64,000 nucleotides of DNA. Source: Streptomyces sp. A 4/2 (GTDB lineage Bacteria > Actinomycetota > Actinomycetes > Streptomycetales > Streptomycetaceae). A program made the position numbers and the translations under genes. The stretch is taken from the NCBI RefSeq assembly GCF_940670765.1, contig NZ_CALNVW010000039.1:62001-126000 (forward strand), read 5' to 3'. Position 1 is the first letter of the stretch; each line of letters opens with the position of its first letter. Below are positions 17,118 to 25,710 of this stretch, piece by piece. Under the pieces are notes generated by a model. That model searched no databases. It saw only the letters and a program-made list of their open reading frames with translations, and was not told the origin of the DNA.

Positions 17118-17156
17118 CTGGCCGATGTCCTGCCTGATGCCCTGGCCGATGTCCTG
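17118..17156. repeat. Two copies of a 15-bp repeat
   Basis: CTGGCCGATGTCCTG occurs at 17118-17132 and again at 17142-17156 (24-base period), just after the DUF3710 stop on the minus strand. No function is apparent. Confidence 0.5.
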
Positions 17157-17168
17157 GCGGACGGCCGG

Positions 17169-17936
17169 TCAGCGCACCTCGGTGATCTCGGGACCGCGCT
17201 GAAGCTGTCCCATGCCGCCGGAGAAGCGCGAGCCCTCCTGCTCCTCCTGCTGGACGCCGTCGGGCATCATCTGCGCGTCGTCGGGCAGCTTGAGGACGAT
17301 CGGGTCGCGGGGGGCCATCGGCCCTTCACCCCGGACGACGACGGTGTCCCGGAAGATCTGCTCAAGGAGGCCGGCGGCCTCGGGCTGGACCGCGCCCTGC
17401 CCGGAGATCACACCGCGCAGGAACCAGCGCGGCCCGTCGACCCCGACGAAGCGCACCAGCTGCACGCCGTTCGTACCGTCCGGGAGCTGTACGGGCACCT
17501 GGGCCCGCAGCTCCCAGCCGAGCGGACCCTCGACCTCGTCGATGATGCCGCCCTGCTGGGTGATGCCCGAGGCGATCTCCTCGCGCACCTCGCCCCAGAT
17601 GCCTTCCTTCTTGGGCGCGGCGAAGCCCTGGAGCTGGACGGCACTGTCGCGCAGGACCACCGTGGCGGCGACGATCGCGTCACCCGCGACCTCGACGCGC
17701 AGCTCCATGCCCTCGACTCCGGGCACGAAGAGACCGCCGAGGTCCACCCGGCCCTCGCCCGGGGCGCCGACCTCGGAGATGTCCCACGGGCCGTCGGGCC
17801 GCGGGGCGGGCGGCAGGCCGGACCTGCGCGGCTCGCTCACCTCTGTCGCCTCGTTGCTCTCGGCGCCGTCGACGACCTGCTCGGCCTCGCCCGTCGCGTC
17901 CTCGTCGGAACCGCTGTTCTTGCGACGTCCGAACAC
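17169..17936 (-). CDS. DUF3710 family protein
   Basis: A 255-residue soluble protein conserved in Actinobacteria (Rv2696c position in M. tuberculosis), function unknown. The first 55 residues are charged and low-complexity (SGSDEDATGEAEQVV); the folded part starts near GPWDISE and contains VDLGGLFVPGVEGMELRVEV and GPRWFLRGVISGQGA. The tail is Gln/Glu-rich. The GTG at 17936 has GGAAGGAC upstream and starts one base after the dut stop, so it is co-expressed with dut. No enzyme motif is visible. Confidence 0.85.
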   Translation of the reverse strand: MFGRRKNSGSDEDATGEAEQVVDGAESNEATEVSEPRRSGLPPAPRPDGPWDISEVGAPGEGRVDLGGLFVPGVEGMELRVEVAGDAIVAATVVLRDSAVQLQGFAAPKKEGIWGEVREEIASGITQQGGIIDEVEGPLGWELRAQVPVQLPDGTNGVQLVRFVGVDGPRWFLRGVISGQGAVQPEAAGLLEQIFRDTVVVRGEGPMAPRDPIVLKLPDDAQMMPDGVQQEEQEGSRFSGGMGQLQRGPEITEVR

Positions 17937-17937
17937 G

Positions 17938-18453
17938 TCACTGTCCTTCCCGGTCGGATACGACCGATGCGTATCGATTCCCACCCTGTGAGCCGTCCAC
18001 AGACGCGTGACCGCCGGTGGACCCGAAGCCCCCGCCGGCCCGCGCGGAGCCCGGAAGCTCCGCCACCTCATGGAAGCGCACCTTCTCGACCTGCTGTACT
18101 ACCAGCTGGGCGATCCGGTCGAAACGCTCGAACCGCACCGTCTCGCGCGGATCGAGATTGACCACGATCACCTTGATCTCTCCACGGTACCCGGCATCCA
18201 CCGTCCCCGGGGCATTCACCAGAGCGACTCCGCAGCGGGCGGCGAGACCGGATCGGGGGTGCACGAAGGCGGCATACCCATCGGGCAGGGCCACTGACAC
18301 TCCGGTGGGCAGCACGATCCGCTCCCCAGGAGCGAGCTCGGCCGCCTCGGTGGTGACCAGATCGGCGCCGGCGTCGCCGGGATGCCCGTACGCCGGGATC
18401 GGCACCTCGGGATCGACACGGTGGATCAGTACGTCCACGGGGGCGCGGCTCAC
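17938..18453 (-). CDS. dut: Deoxyuridine 5'-triphosphate nucleotidohydrolase (dUTPase)
   Basis: A 171-residue trimeric dUTPase that hydrolyses dUTP to dUMP and pyrophosphate, keeping uracil out of DNA and supplying dTMP synthesis. All five motifs appear in order: AGADLV, HPRSGLAARCGV, GTVDAGYRGEIKV, RIAQLVV and the mobile arm GGFGSTGGH. About 20 extra residues follow motif V. The GTG start overlaps the upstream thioesterase stop as GTGA. Thioesterase, dut and DUF3710 form one operon. Confidence 0.95.
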   Translation of the reverse strand: MSRAPVDVLIHRVDPEVPIPAYGHPGDAGADLVTTEAAELAPGERIVLPTGVSVALPDGYAAFVHPRSGLAARCGVALVNAPGTVDAGYRGEIKVIVVNLDPRETVRFERFDRIAQLVVQQVEKVRFHEVAELPGSARAGGGFGSTGGHASVDGSQGGNRYASVVSDREGQ

Positions 18454-19046
18454 GGGTTCACCTCGAAGGCGCGGACGCGCTTGATCTGGTCGGGGTCGGC
18501 CATCGCGGCACGGATCTCCTCCGGGCGTCCGTTCTCGGTGAAGTGGTCGACCTTGACCTCGACGAAAAGCGCGTCGGCACGGACCGCGACGGGCCCTTCG
18601 GGGCCGCCGATCCGGCCGGTGGCCGTGGAGTAGATCTTCCGGCCGTGCACCGCGGTGACCTCGGCCTCCAGGTGGAGCACGGTGTCCACCGGGACGGGCC
18701 GTACGAAGTCCGTCTCCAGCCGTCCGGTCACCGCGATGACCCGCAGCAGCCAGTTCAGCGAACCGAGCGTCTCGTCGAGCGCCGAGGCCAGCACGCCGCC
18801 GTGGGCGAGGCCGGGCGCACCCTGGTGGGCGGACTGCACGGTGAATTCGGCGGTGATCGTCACACCTTCGCCGGCCCTGGTCTGGAGGTGCAGCCCGTGC
18901 GGCTGTCCCTCGCCGCAGCCGAAGCAGTGCGCGTAGTGCGCTCCGAGCAGCTCTCCGGGGGCCGGGGCATCGGGATGGCGCACGGGCGCCATGGCATCGG
19001 CCGGGGGCGTCAGCGCTGAAGATGTTCGTGTCACAGCCGCAGACAT
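18450..19046 (-). CDS. PaaI-type hotdog-fold thioesterase
   Basis: A 198-residue single-domain hotdog protein (fold about residues 45-185). The motif GLAHGGVLASALDETLGSL matches the PaaI/YbgC acyl-CoA thioesterase helix, with the acidic residue in LDET as likely catalytic group. HCFGCGEGQPHGLHL near the start is typical of the group. The ATG at 19046 is used; MAPVRHP nine residues further would be an alternative. Substrate unknown. It is divergent from the DUF3093 gene with only 46 bases between starts. Confidence 0.8.
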   Translation of the reverse strand: MSAAVTRTSSALTPPADAMAPVRHPDAPAPGELLGAHYAHCFGCGEGQPHGLHLQTRAGEGVTITAEFTVQSAHQGAPGLAHGGVLASALDETLGSLNWLLRVIAVTGRLETDFVRPVPVDTVLHLEAEVTAVHGRKIYSTATGRIGGPEGPVAVRADALFVEVKVDHFTENGRPEEIRAAMADPDQIKRVRAFEVNP

Positions 19047-19092
19047 TACCCGCGCGGTCACGCCGGTACCGCACCATGCCAAGCTTGGTTTC

Positions 19093-19539
19093 ATGCAGCC
19101 TTACGAAGAACGTCTCACCGCGCCCCGTTCCTGGTGGCTGATCGCCCTGCTCGTCGGGATCGCGGGCGGGCTGATCGCGCTGCCGCTGGGCACGCTGCCG
19201 ATGCTCGGCGGTCTGGTCGGCGGTGCGGCGGTGGCGGGCGTGATCGTGAGCTCGTACGGTTCGGTCCGCATCCGCGTCGTCGCGGGCTCACTCGTCGCGG
19301 GAGACGCGAAGATCCCGCTGACCGCGCTGGGCGAGGCCACGGTGCTGGACGCGGAGGAGACCGTCGCCTGGCGCTCGTACAAGTCCGATCCGCGTGCCTT
19401 CATGCTGATGCGCAGCTATGTGCACACGGCGCTGCGGGTGGAGATCACCGACCCGGCCGACCCGACGCCGTACGCCTATCTCTCGACGCGGGACCCCGAG
19501 GCGCTCAAGGCGGCACTCACGGCCGTGCCCGCCACCTAG
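19093..19539 (+). CDS. DUF3093 membrane protein
   Basis: A 148-residue protein with two adjacent transmembrane helices near the N-terminus (SWWLIALLVGIAGGLIALPL and MLGGLVGGAAVAGVIVS) and a cytoplasmic beta-rich domain of about 90 residues (VRIRVVAGSLVAGDAKIPL). Corresponds by context to Rv2698. Function unknown. Its 3' end overlaps the end of the convergent EcsC-like gene by 23 bases. Confidence 0.83.
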   Translation: MQPYEERLTAPRSWWLIALLVGIAGGLIALPLGTLPMLGGLVGGAAVAGVIVSSYGSVRIRVVAGSLVAGDAKIPLTALGEATVLDAEETVAWRSYKSDPRAFMLMRSYVHTALRVEITDPADPTPYAYLSTRDPEALKAALTAVPAT

Positions 19540-20584
19540 GACTGTCCGGCCGGTTTCTGCCGGGCGGGAAAGGGGCGGGGTGCTCAGCACCCTTCGGGTC
19601 CTCGGGCGGTACGAGCTTCCCGGGCCGTGACAGCGGGGGCAGCTCGGGGAGGGCGTCCCAGGGGACCTGGCGCTTGCGCATGTCCTTGCGGATCTTCTCC
19701 GCGACTCTCCTGGTGTCCCGGCGGTTCATGGCCGCGCCGACGGCGGCGCCCACCATGAACGGCATCAGGTTCGGCAGGTCGCGGAAGGTGCGCTTCATGA
19801 TCTGCTGCCGTAGTTCGCGCTTCATCTGACCGCCGAGGGCCGCGTTCACCGTGGCCGGCTTGGTGATGTCGAAGCCGCGCTCGCCCGACCACGCGTTCAG
19901 ATACGCGGTGGAGCGGTCCTTGAGATTGCCCGGCGGGCGCATGCCGTAGACCTCGTGGAGCTCGGCGATGAGCTTCAGCTCGATCGCCGCGACTCCGGTG
20001 ATCTCGGCTGCGATCTCCGCCGGTATCGCGGGCGGTACGGGCAGCATCGCGGCTGCTCCGATGCCCGCGCCGACGGTGGATGTCGCATTGGCCGCACCCG
20101 CGACCAGCTTGTCGGCGATCTCCTCCGGGCCCAGGCCCGGGAAGTGTCTGCGCAGAGTCGCGAGATCGCGGACCGGGATCCGCGGCGCGATGTCGATGAC
20201 GCGGTCGACGACGTACGCCAGCCCGGCCCTCGCCCCCCGACCGCTCTTCTGCACGCCGTTCTGTATGCCGTGTTTCAGGGCGCCCAGGCGGCGGGCCCCG
20301 GTCTTGGGTCCGTCCTGCACGCCCTGTACCACCGCACCCGTCACCGCATCTGCCACTGCGTCGAAAGGTGCCGCTTCGTCGAGCGAGGCCGACCGGCCCC
20401 GCTCGTCGTCACGTGCGCTGCTGACGAGCGCGCTCGCCCCGTGGTCGTTCTCCTCCGGGAGCCGGAGGGCATAGGGCTCGGCAGACGCTTCCGCGCCTTC
20501 AGCCGGGCCCGTGCCGTCCTGCTGGCCCTCGGGGGAACCCTTCCGCCGGAAGCTTCGCTTCCGGGACGGTTTCGCGCCTGCCAC
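19517..20584 (-). CDS. EcsC-like conserved protein
   Basis: A 355-residue protein. The first 75 residues are charged and disordered. The central part has glycine/alanine-rich hydrophobic stretches typical of EcsC-family proteins (NATSTVGAGIGAAAMLPVP, ITGVAAIELKLIAELHEVYG, LMPFMVGAAVGAAMNRRDT). The last 60 residues are basic and proline-rich. EcsC proteins have no defined biochemical role. The start ATG is 10 bases after the DUF4193 stop on the same strand, suggesting co-transcription. The family call is by pattern only. Confidence 0.65.
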   Translation of the reverse strand: MAGAKPSRKRSFRRKGSPEGQQDGTGPAEGAEASAEPYALRLPEENDHGASALVSSARDDERGRSASLDEAAPFDAVADAVTGAVVQGVQDGPKTGARRLGALKHGIQNGVQKSGRGARAGLAYVVDRVIDIAPRIPVRDLATLRRHFPGLGPEEIADKLVAGAANATSTVGAGIGAAAMLPVPPAIPAEIAAEITGVAAIELKLIAELHEVYGMRPPGNLKDRSTAYLNAWSGERGFDITKPATVNAALGGQMKRELRQQIMKRTFRDLPNLMPFMVGAAVGAAMNRRDTRRVAEKIRKDMRKRQVPWDALPELPPLSRPGKLVPPEDPKGAEHPAPFPPGRNRPDSPRWRARP

Positions 20585-20594
20585 GGCCGACTGC

Positions 20595-20891
20595 CTAGTC
20601 GCAGTCGCGGCAGATGGGCTGGCCGTTCTTCTCGCGCGCCAGCTGGCTGCGGTGGTGCACGAGGAAGCAGCTCATGCAGGTGAACTCGTCGGCCTGCCGG
20701 GGCAGGACCCGGACCGACAGCTCTTCGTTGGACAGGTCTGCGCCGGGCAGCTCCAGTCCCTCGGCCTGCTCGAACTCGTCGACGTCGACAGCAGCCGTCG
20801 ACTTGTCGTTCCGACGTGCCTTGAGCTCTTCCAGACTGTCCTGGTCGCTGTCGTCGTCGGTCTTGCGTGGAGTGTCGTAATCCGTAGCCAT
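20595..20891 (-). CDS. DUF4193 zinc-ribbon protein
   Basis: A 98-residue acidic protein with a C-terminal zinc ribbon made of CMSC and CRDC pairs about 24 residues apart. The N-terminal 45 residues are charged and probably disordered (DYDTPRKTDDDSDQDSLEEL). Corresponds by context to Rv2699c. The ATG at 20891 has GGGGGAGAG 4-12 bases upstream. Family members are strongly conserved in Actinobacteria; the role is unknown, perhaps nucleic-acid or protein binding. Confidence 0.88.
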   Translation of the reverse strand: MATDYDTPRKTDDDSDQDSLEELKARRNDKSTAAVDVDEFEQAEGLELPGADLSNEELSVRVLPRQADEFTCMSCFLVHHRSQLAREKNGQPICRDCD

Positions 20892-21284
20892 GTCGCGCTC
20901 TCCCCCTCTGGGTATTTGCGGTGTCTCCAGCGCACGTAACGCGTGAGAGGCCGGACTTGTGCCCGACCTGAGGCGGAGATTTTGCCTCACATCAAGGTCT
21001 GTTACTCAATCGACACCCAACCGGATCCCCCGGGAGAGATCGATTTGGATGGCGATCGGGACCGTACACGGTCCGGGCGTGGCGCTTTGCGGGCACCACC
21101 CCGTGTACTTCCCGTGATCACACCCCCTGGAAACCCCGGATTTTCCCGGTTTTTCGGGGATTTGGGGTTCACGGAGAGTAGGTGGGCGGAAATCCGGACC
21201 TGTGACCGATCGCACATATGTTTCTCGGGAACGCGTCCCGGAAATTCCGCGCAAAGCGAACATCTGGACTCCCCCGGAAACGTC
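20892..21284. other. Gene-free region between cutS and the DUF4193 gene
   Basis: About 390 bases without a credible gene. It is less GC-biased than its surroundings. It must carry the DUF4193 promoter. An imperfect inverted repeat at about 21132-21169 (AACCCC ... GGGGTT with an inner CCCG/CGGG pair around a T-rich loop) may act as the cutS terminator. The short minus-strand reading here (21002-21304) has no binding site or conserved pattern. Confidence 0.5.
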
Positions 21285-22529
21285 TCAAACAGGCAACGTG
21301 ACACGCATCACGAGGCCGCCGCCCTCGCGAGGCTCCGCGATGATACGGCCTCCGTGGGCGCGCGCGACGGAGCGGGCGATGGAGAGCCCGAGCCCCACCC
21401 CCTTGTCGCTCCCGGTCCGCTCGGTACGCAGGCGCCTGAACGGCTCGAAGAGGTTGTCGATCTCGTACGCGGGGACCACGGGTCCCGTGTTCGACACCAC
21501 CAGCACCGCCTGTCCGGGCTGGAGCTCGGTGGTGACCTCCACCCAGCCGCCCTCCGGGATGTTGTAACGCACCGCGTTCTGCACCAGGTTCAGGGCGATC
21601 CGCTCCAGCAGGACACCGTTGCCCTGGACCACCGCGGGCGCCTGCTCCCCGCGCAGTTCCACGCCCTTCGCCTCGGCCTCCGCGTGGGTCTGGTCGAGGG
21701 CGCGGGTGGCGACTTCGGCCAGGTCGACCGGTTTCCGCTCGACGATCTGGTTGTCGCTGCGGGCGAGCAGCAGCAGCCCCTCCACCAGTTGCTCGCTGCG
21801 TTCGTTGGTGGCCAGCAGCGTCTTACCCAGCTGGGTCAGCTCCACCGGCGCGCCCGGGTCGGAGAGGTGGACCTCCAGAAGCGTGCGGTTGATCGCGAGC
21901 GGGGTGCGCAGCTCGTGCGAGGCGTTCGCCACGAAGCGCTGCTGCGCGGTGAAGGCCCGCTCCAGTCGGTCGAGCATCTCGTCGAAGGTGTCGGCCAGCT
22001 CCTTGAGCTCGTCGTCCGGGCCGTCCAGCTCGATCCGCCTGGTCAGGTCCGTTCCGGCCACCCGGCGGGCGGTACGCGTCATCCGGCCGAGCGGCGACAG
22101 CACCCGCCCGGCCACGGCGTAGCCGAAGGCGAAGGCGATGATGCTCAGGCCCACGAGGGCGTACAGCGAGCGGGTCAGCAGATTGTCGAGGGCGTGCTGA
22201 CGCTGCTCGCTCATGCATGCCTTCAGCACGCTGTTCAGCTGGTCGCTGTTCTGTGTCTGCCCGAGGTTCGGACAGGTCGGGCTGGCGATGGACACGTTCT
22301 GGCCGGACACCTGGAAGGCAGGGGTGCTGCTGCCGCTGTGCAGCGCCTGCGCCGCCAGCATGTAGATGATCGTGAGCAGCAGGATCCCGGCGATCAGGAA
22401 CATCCCGCCGTACAGCAGGGTCAGGCGTATCCGGATGGTCGGACGCAGCAAGGGCGACAGGGACTCGGCTGATTTCGGGTCCCAGGTCGGCTTGGGAGGC
22501 GCCGTCGGCGGCGCGGGGGTGGAGGCCAC
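21285..22529 (-). CDS. cutS: CutS sensor histidine kinase
   Basis: A 414-residue kinase: TM1 at about 36-63, an extracytoplasmic sensor of about 55 residues, TM2 at about 122-142, HAMP (about 142-195), the H-box NASHELRTPLAI with H205, N-box LVQNAVRYN, and GVGLGLSIARSVARAHGG. The small sensor holds exactly two cysteines, C86 and C105, which could form a disulfide and read extracellular thiol-redox or secretion stress. The response-regulator gene lies 7 bases upstream on the same strand. The name rests on pairing, lengths (414 and 217 residues) and the Streptomyces neighbourhood. Confidence 0.82.
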   Translation of the reverse strand: MASTPAPPTAPPKPTWDPKSAESLSPLLRPTIRIRLTLLYGGMFLIAGILLLTIIYMLAAQALHSGSSTPAFQVSGQNVSIASPTCPNLGQTQNSDQLNSVLKACMSEQRQHALDNLLTRSLYALVGLSIIAFAFGYAVAGRVLSPLGRMTRTARRVAGTDLTRRIELDGPDDELKELADTFDEMLDRLERAFTAQQRFVANASHELRTPLAINRTLLEVHLSDPGAPVELTQLGKTLLATNERSEQLVEGLLLLARSDNQIVERKPVDLAEVATRALDQTHAEAEAKGVELRGEQAPAVVQGNGVLLERIALNLVQNAVRYNIPEGGWVEVTTELQPGQAVLVVSNTGPVVPAYEIDNLFEPFRRLRTERTGSDKGVGLGLSIARSVARAHGGRIIAEPREGGGLVMRVTLPV

Positions 22530-22536
22530 CGGGCGG

Positions 22537-23190
22537 TCAGATCCGGTATCCGGAGCCGGGCACGGTCACGATGACCGGGGGCTCACCGAGCTTGCGGCGC
22601 AGCGTCATGACGGTCACCCGCACGACGTTGGTGAACGGGTCGGTGTTCTCGTCCCAGGCCTTCTCCAGGAGCTGCTCGGCGGAGACCACCGCACCCTCGC
22701 TGCGCATCAGCACTTCGAGGACGGCGAACTCCTTGGGCGCGAGCTGGATCTCGTTGCCCTCCCGGAAGACCTCGCGGCGGTTGGGGTCCAGCTTGATGCC
22801 GGCCCGCTCCAGGACGGGGGGCAGGGCGACCGTCGTACGGCGCCCCAGCGCCCGTACCCGCGCCGTCAGCTCACTGAAGGCGAAGGGCTTGGGCAGGTAG
22901 TCGTCCGCGCCGAGCTCCAGGCCCTCGACCCGGTCGCTGACGTCACCCGACGCGGTCAGCATGAGGACCCGGGTCGGCATGCCGAGTTCGACGATCTTGC
23001 GGCAGACGTCGTCCCCATGGATCAGCGGCAGGTCGCGGTCGAGGACGACGACGTCGTAGTCGTTGACCCCGATCCGCTCCAGGGCGGCGGCGCCGTCGTA
23101 CACGACGTCGACGGCCATGGCCTCCCGGCGAAGTCCGGTGGCCACCGCATCGGCGAGCAGCTGCTCGTCCTCGACGACGAGTACGCGCAC
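22537..23190 (-). CDS. cutR: CutR response regulator
   Basis: A 217-residue OmpR-family regulator. The receiver has VEDE (7-10), phospho-acceptor D51 in VVLDRDLP and LPKPF; the winged helix (about 125-217) shows LAPKEFAVLEVLMRSEG and VVRVTVMTLRRKLGEP. The GTG at 23190 is the family start (VRVLVVEDEQ) with GGAAGG 8 bases upstream. It is the first gene of the cutRS operon. Known CutRS in Streptomyces affects secretion-stress proteases and secondary metabolism; target genes cannot be read here. Confidence 0.82.
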   Translation of the reverse strand: MRVLVVEDEQLLADAVATGLRREAMAVDVVYDGAAALERIGVNDYDVVVLDRDLPLIHGDDVCRKIVELGMPTRVLMLTASGDVSDRVEGLELGADDYLPKPFAFSELTARVRALGRRTTVALPPVLERAGIKLDPNRREVFREGNEIQLAPKEFAVLEVLMRSEGAVVSAEQLLEKAWDENTDPFTNVVRVTVMTLRRKLGEPPVIVTVPGSGYRI

Positions 23191-23498
23191 GGCGCTGTCC
23201 TTCCTCTGAGCCCTGTTCAGGGCAGCTCTGGCACGGAGTGTGTGTACGTCCATCCTGCCCCGTACGGCCATAAACCGGCTGTAAGACAATGCCGGGCCCC
23301 GGAACGGTGGGAATTCCGTGATTCCCGGGCCGGTTGAGGTTTCTCTGAGGTGGAGCGAGGGGAGGACGATTGCACACCCGCCGATCACGCCCTGTATGTG
23401 GCGCGCCACAGGCCGCTCCGCCGCCCCGGGGAGCCCGTGATCAGTTGATGACCCTCGGCACACCCCCGTGCCACCGACCCACGACGAGGGGGCGCACC
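23191..23498. other. Divergent intergenic region upstream of cutR
   Basis: About 300 bases between cutR (leftward) and a small conserved gene (rightward). It holds both promoters. Features seen are GGAATTCCGTGATTCC at about 23311 and an AT-richer patch near 23268 (CCATAAACC). No gene or strong inverted repeat was found. Confidence 0.4.
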
Positions 23499-23672
23499 AT
23501 GGACGCATTCACCGCAGGTCTGCTGCAGCGCATAAAGGCAGCTCAGACCGACCTGACCCTTGCTCGCGAGACCGGCGACGACTTCCTGGCGGAGGTCGAG
23601 CAGGGCGAGTTGGACGATCTGCACCGCCTCGCCGCCGAACACGGCGTGGAAGTCCGCACCGCGAGCGTCTGA
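23499..23672 (+). CDS. Small conserved hypothetical protein
   Basis: A 57-residue soluble, acidic, helix-rich protein beginning MDAFTAGLLQRIKAAQ. The frame is well behaved, with high third-position GC, and the ATG is preceded by GAGGGGGCGCACC. A typical Streptomyces small protein of unknown function. It is divergent from cutR and followed by a bidirectional terminator. No motif is recognisable beyond a probable two-helix hairpin. Confidence 0.7.
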   Translation: MDAFTAGLLQRIKAAQTDLTLARETGDDFLAEVEQGELDDLHRLAAEHGVEVRTASV

Positions 23673-23686
23673 CGTACGGCGTGCGG

Positions 23687-23720
23687 GGCCCCGGCACCAC
23701 AGGACGACGGTGCCGGGGCC
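23687..23720. terminator. Bidirectional terminator hairpin
   Basis: A perfect 12-bp stem (GGCCCCGGCACC with its complement at 23709-23720) closes a 10-base loop between the small hypothetical gene and the convergent monophosphatase gene. Confidence 0.75.
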
Positions 23721-23786
23721 TTCGCATGCGCTCCCCGTGCCCTGTCCCGGCCGCCGGGGCCTGTCAGCGTGCTCGGAGCCGGGGCG

Positions 23787-24587
23787 TCAGTCGTGCCAGG
23801 CGCCGTACTCCTCCAGGAGGGCCTGGAGGGGCTCGAAGACGCCCGGCGACCCGGCGACCGTCAGATCGTCCGTAGGGCGCTCCCCGGGCCGCCCACCGGT
23901 CTTCGCACCGGCCTCGCGGGCGATGAGGTCCCCGGCCGCGCGGTCCCAGGGGTGCAGTCCGCGTTCGTAGTACCCGTCGAGCCGGCCCGCGGCGACGTCG
24001 CACAGGTCGACCGCGGCCGAGCCGCCCCGCCGGATGTCCCGCAGCTGCGGGATCAACTGCTGGGCCACGGACGCCTGGTGGACGCGCACCGTCGTGACGT
24101 AGTTGAAGCCGGTCGACACCAGCGCCTGGTCGAGGGGCGGTGCGGGCCTGCACCGCAGTCGCCGGTCGCCGAGGTACGCCCCGCCGCCGCGGACCGCGTG
24201 GAACGTCTCGCCGCGCATCGGCGCGGCCACCACACCCACGACGGTCTCGCCGTCCTGCTCGGCCGCGATCGACACGGACCAGGTGGGCAGGCCGTAGAGG
24301 TAGTTGACGGTGCCGTCCAGCGGATCGATGACCCAGCGGATGCCACTGGTGCCCTCGGAGCTCGCGCCCTCCTCGCCGAGGAACCCGTCGTCGGGACGGA
24401 GACCGGCGAGGTAGCCCGTGATCAGCTTTTCGGCCGCGATGTCCATCTCGGTGACGACGTCGATGGGGCTGGACTTGGTGGCCGCCACTTCCAGGTCGGC
24501 GGGGCGCCCGTCCCGCAGCAGGGTGCCGGCGCGCCGGGCTGCCTCCTGGGCCAGTTCGAGCAGTTCGGTGTGGAGCGGATCGGTCAC
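23787..24587 (-). CDS. suhB: Inositol monophosphatase family protein
   Basis: A 266-residue Mg2+-dependent phosphatase of the IMPase/SuhB family, expected to dephosphorylate myo-inositol-1-phosphate or related sugar phosphates. Metal-site motifs: GEEG, DPLDGTVNY and WDRAAGDLIAREAGA. The GTG at 24587 has AGAGGGAG just upstream; a longer reading lacks support. It matches the position of M. tuberculosis suhB (Rv2701c). It starts 10 bases after the ferrochelatase stop, so the two are probably one transcript. Confidence 0.88.
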   Translation of the reverse strand: MTDPLHTELLELAQEAARRAGTLLRDGRPADLEVAATKSSPIDVVTEMDIAAEKLITGYLAGLRPDDGFLGEEGASSEGTSGIRWVIDPLDGTVNYLYGLPTWSVSIAAEQDGETVVGVVAAPMRGETFHAVRGGGAYLGDRRLRCRPAPPLDQALVSTGFNYVTTVRVHQASVAQQLIPQLRDIRRGGSAAVDLCDVAAGRLDGYYERGLHPWDRAAGDLIAREAGAKTGGRPGERPTDDLTVAGSPGVFEPLQALLEEYGAWHD

Positions 24588-24597
24588 GGTTCTCCCT

Positions 24598-25710
24598 CTA
24601 GGCGTACGGGCTGTCGGCGCCCGCGGCTGCGGGCCTGGCACTGCGGGCCGGGCAGCAGCCGACCGGGCACACGTCGTGCGAGGCGCCGAGCGTTCCCAGC
24701 GCGCAGCGCGCCACCGGGAGCCCCCGCTCCGCGGCTGCGCGCTCCAGCAGCAGCTCGCGCACCGCTGCCGCGAAGCGCGGGTCGGCGCCGACCGTCGCGG
24801 ACCGCGCGGCGGGGAGCCCCAGCTCCGCGGCCTTGGCGACGGCTTCGGTGTCCAGGTCGTAGAGGACTTCCATGTGGTCCGAGACGAAGCCGATGGGCAC
24901 CATGACGACCGCGGGCGCGCCCGCGCCGTGCAGCTCCGCCAGGTGGTCGCAGATGTCGGGTTCCAGCCACGGGATGTGCGGGGCGCCGCTGCGCGACTGG
25001 TAGACGAGCTGCCAGGGGTGCTCGATCCCCGTCTCCGCGCGGACCGCGTCGACGATCACCCGCGCCACGTCCAGGTGTTCGGCGACGTACGCCCCGCCGT
25101 CGGGCCCCGAACTGTCGGCCGCGGCGGTGGGGATGGAGTGGGTGGTGAAGGCCAGGTGCGCCCCGTCGCGTACCTCGTCGGGCAGCCCGGCCAGCGACTT
25201 CAGGACACCGTCGGTCATGGGCCGTACGAAACCCGGGTGGTTGAAGTAGTGCCGCAGCTTGTCGACGCGCGGCAGCTCAAGGCCTTCCGCCTCCAGCGTC
25301 GCCAGCGCCTCGGCGAGGTCCTCGCGGTACTGCCGGCAGCCGGAGTACGAGGCGTACGCGCTGGTGGCCAGCACGGCGATACGCCGGTGGCCGTCCCGGA
25401 CCATCTCCCGCAGGGTGTCGGTCAGGTACGGCGCCCAGTTGCGGTTGCCCCAGTACACCGGCAGTTCCACGCCGTGCTCGGCGAAGTCCTTGCGCAGCGC
25501 GTCCAGCAGGGCGCGGTTGTGGCCGTTGATGGGGCTGACCCCGCCGAACAGGAAGTAGTGCTGCCCCACCTCCTTGAGCCGCTCCTTGGGGATACCGCGG
25601 CCGCGGGTCACGTTCTCCAGGAACGGGACCACGTCGTCCGGGCCCTCGGGGCCGCCGAAGGAGAGCAGCAGGAGGGCGTCGTAGGGATCTGGATCACGCT
25701 GATCGGACAT
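24598..25710 (-). CDS. hemH: Coproporphyrin/protoporphyrin ferrochelatase
   Basis: A 370-residue ferrochelatase that inserts iron into the porphyrin in haem synthesis. Seen: LLLLSFGGPEGPDDVVPFLENVTRGR, the catalytic histidine in FTTHSIPTA, VYQSRSGAPHIPWLEPD, and the glutamate region PIGFVSDHMEVLYDLD. The C-terminus has a cysteine cluster (C-ALGTLGASHDVC-PVGCC) consistent with the 2Fe-2S site of actinobacterial enzymes. Actinobacteria use the coproporphyrin branch (CpfC), so coproporphyrin III is the likely substrate. ATG at 25710 matches MSDQRDPDPYDALLLLSFGG. Confidence 0.92.
   Translation of the reverse strand: MSDQRDPDPYDALLLLSFGGPEGPDDVVPFLENVTRGRGIPKERLKEVGQHYFLFGGVSPINGHNRALLDALRKDFAEHGVELPVYWGNRNWAPYLTDTLREMVRDGHRRIAVLATSAYASYSGCRQYREDLAEALATLEAEGLELPRVDKLRHYFNHPGFVRPMTDGVLKSLAGLPDEVRDGAHLAFTTHSIPTAAADSSGPDGGAYVAEHLDVARVIVDAVRAETGIEHPWQLVYQSRSGAPHIPWLEPDICDHLAELHGAGAPAVVMVPIGFVSDHMEVLYDLDTEAVAKAAELGLPAARSATVGADPRFAAAVRELLLERAAAERGLPVARCALGTLGASHDVCPVGCCPARSARPAAAGADSPYA

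Noticed and set aside
21002..21304. 100-codon minus-strand frame after cutS
   Set aside because: No ribosome site, odd amino-acid mix and lower third-position GC than neighbouring genes; treated as intergenic.
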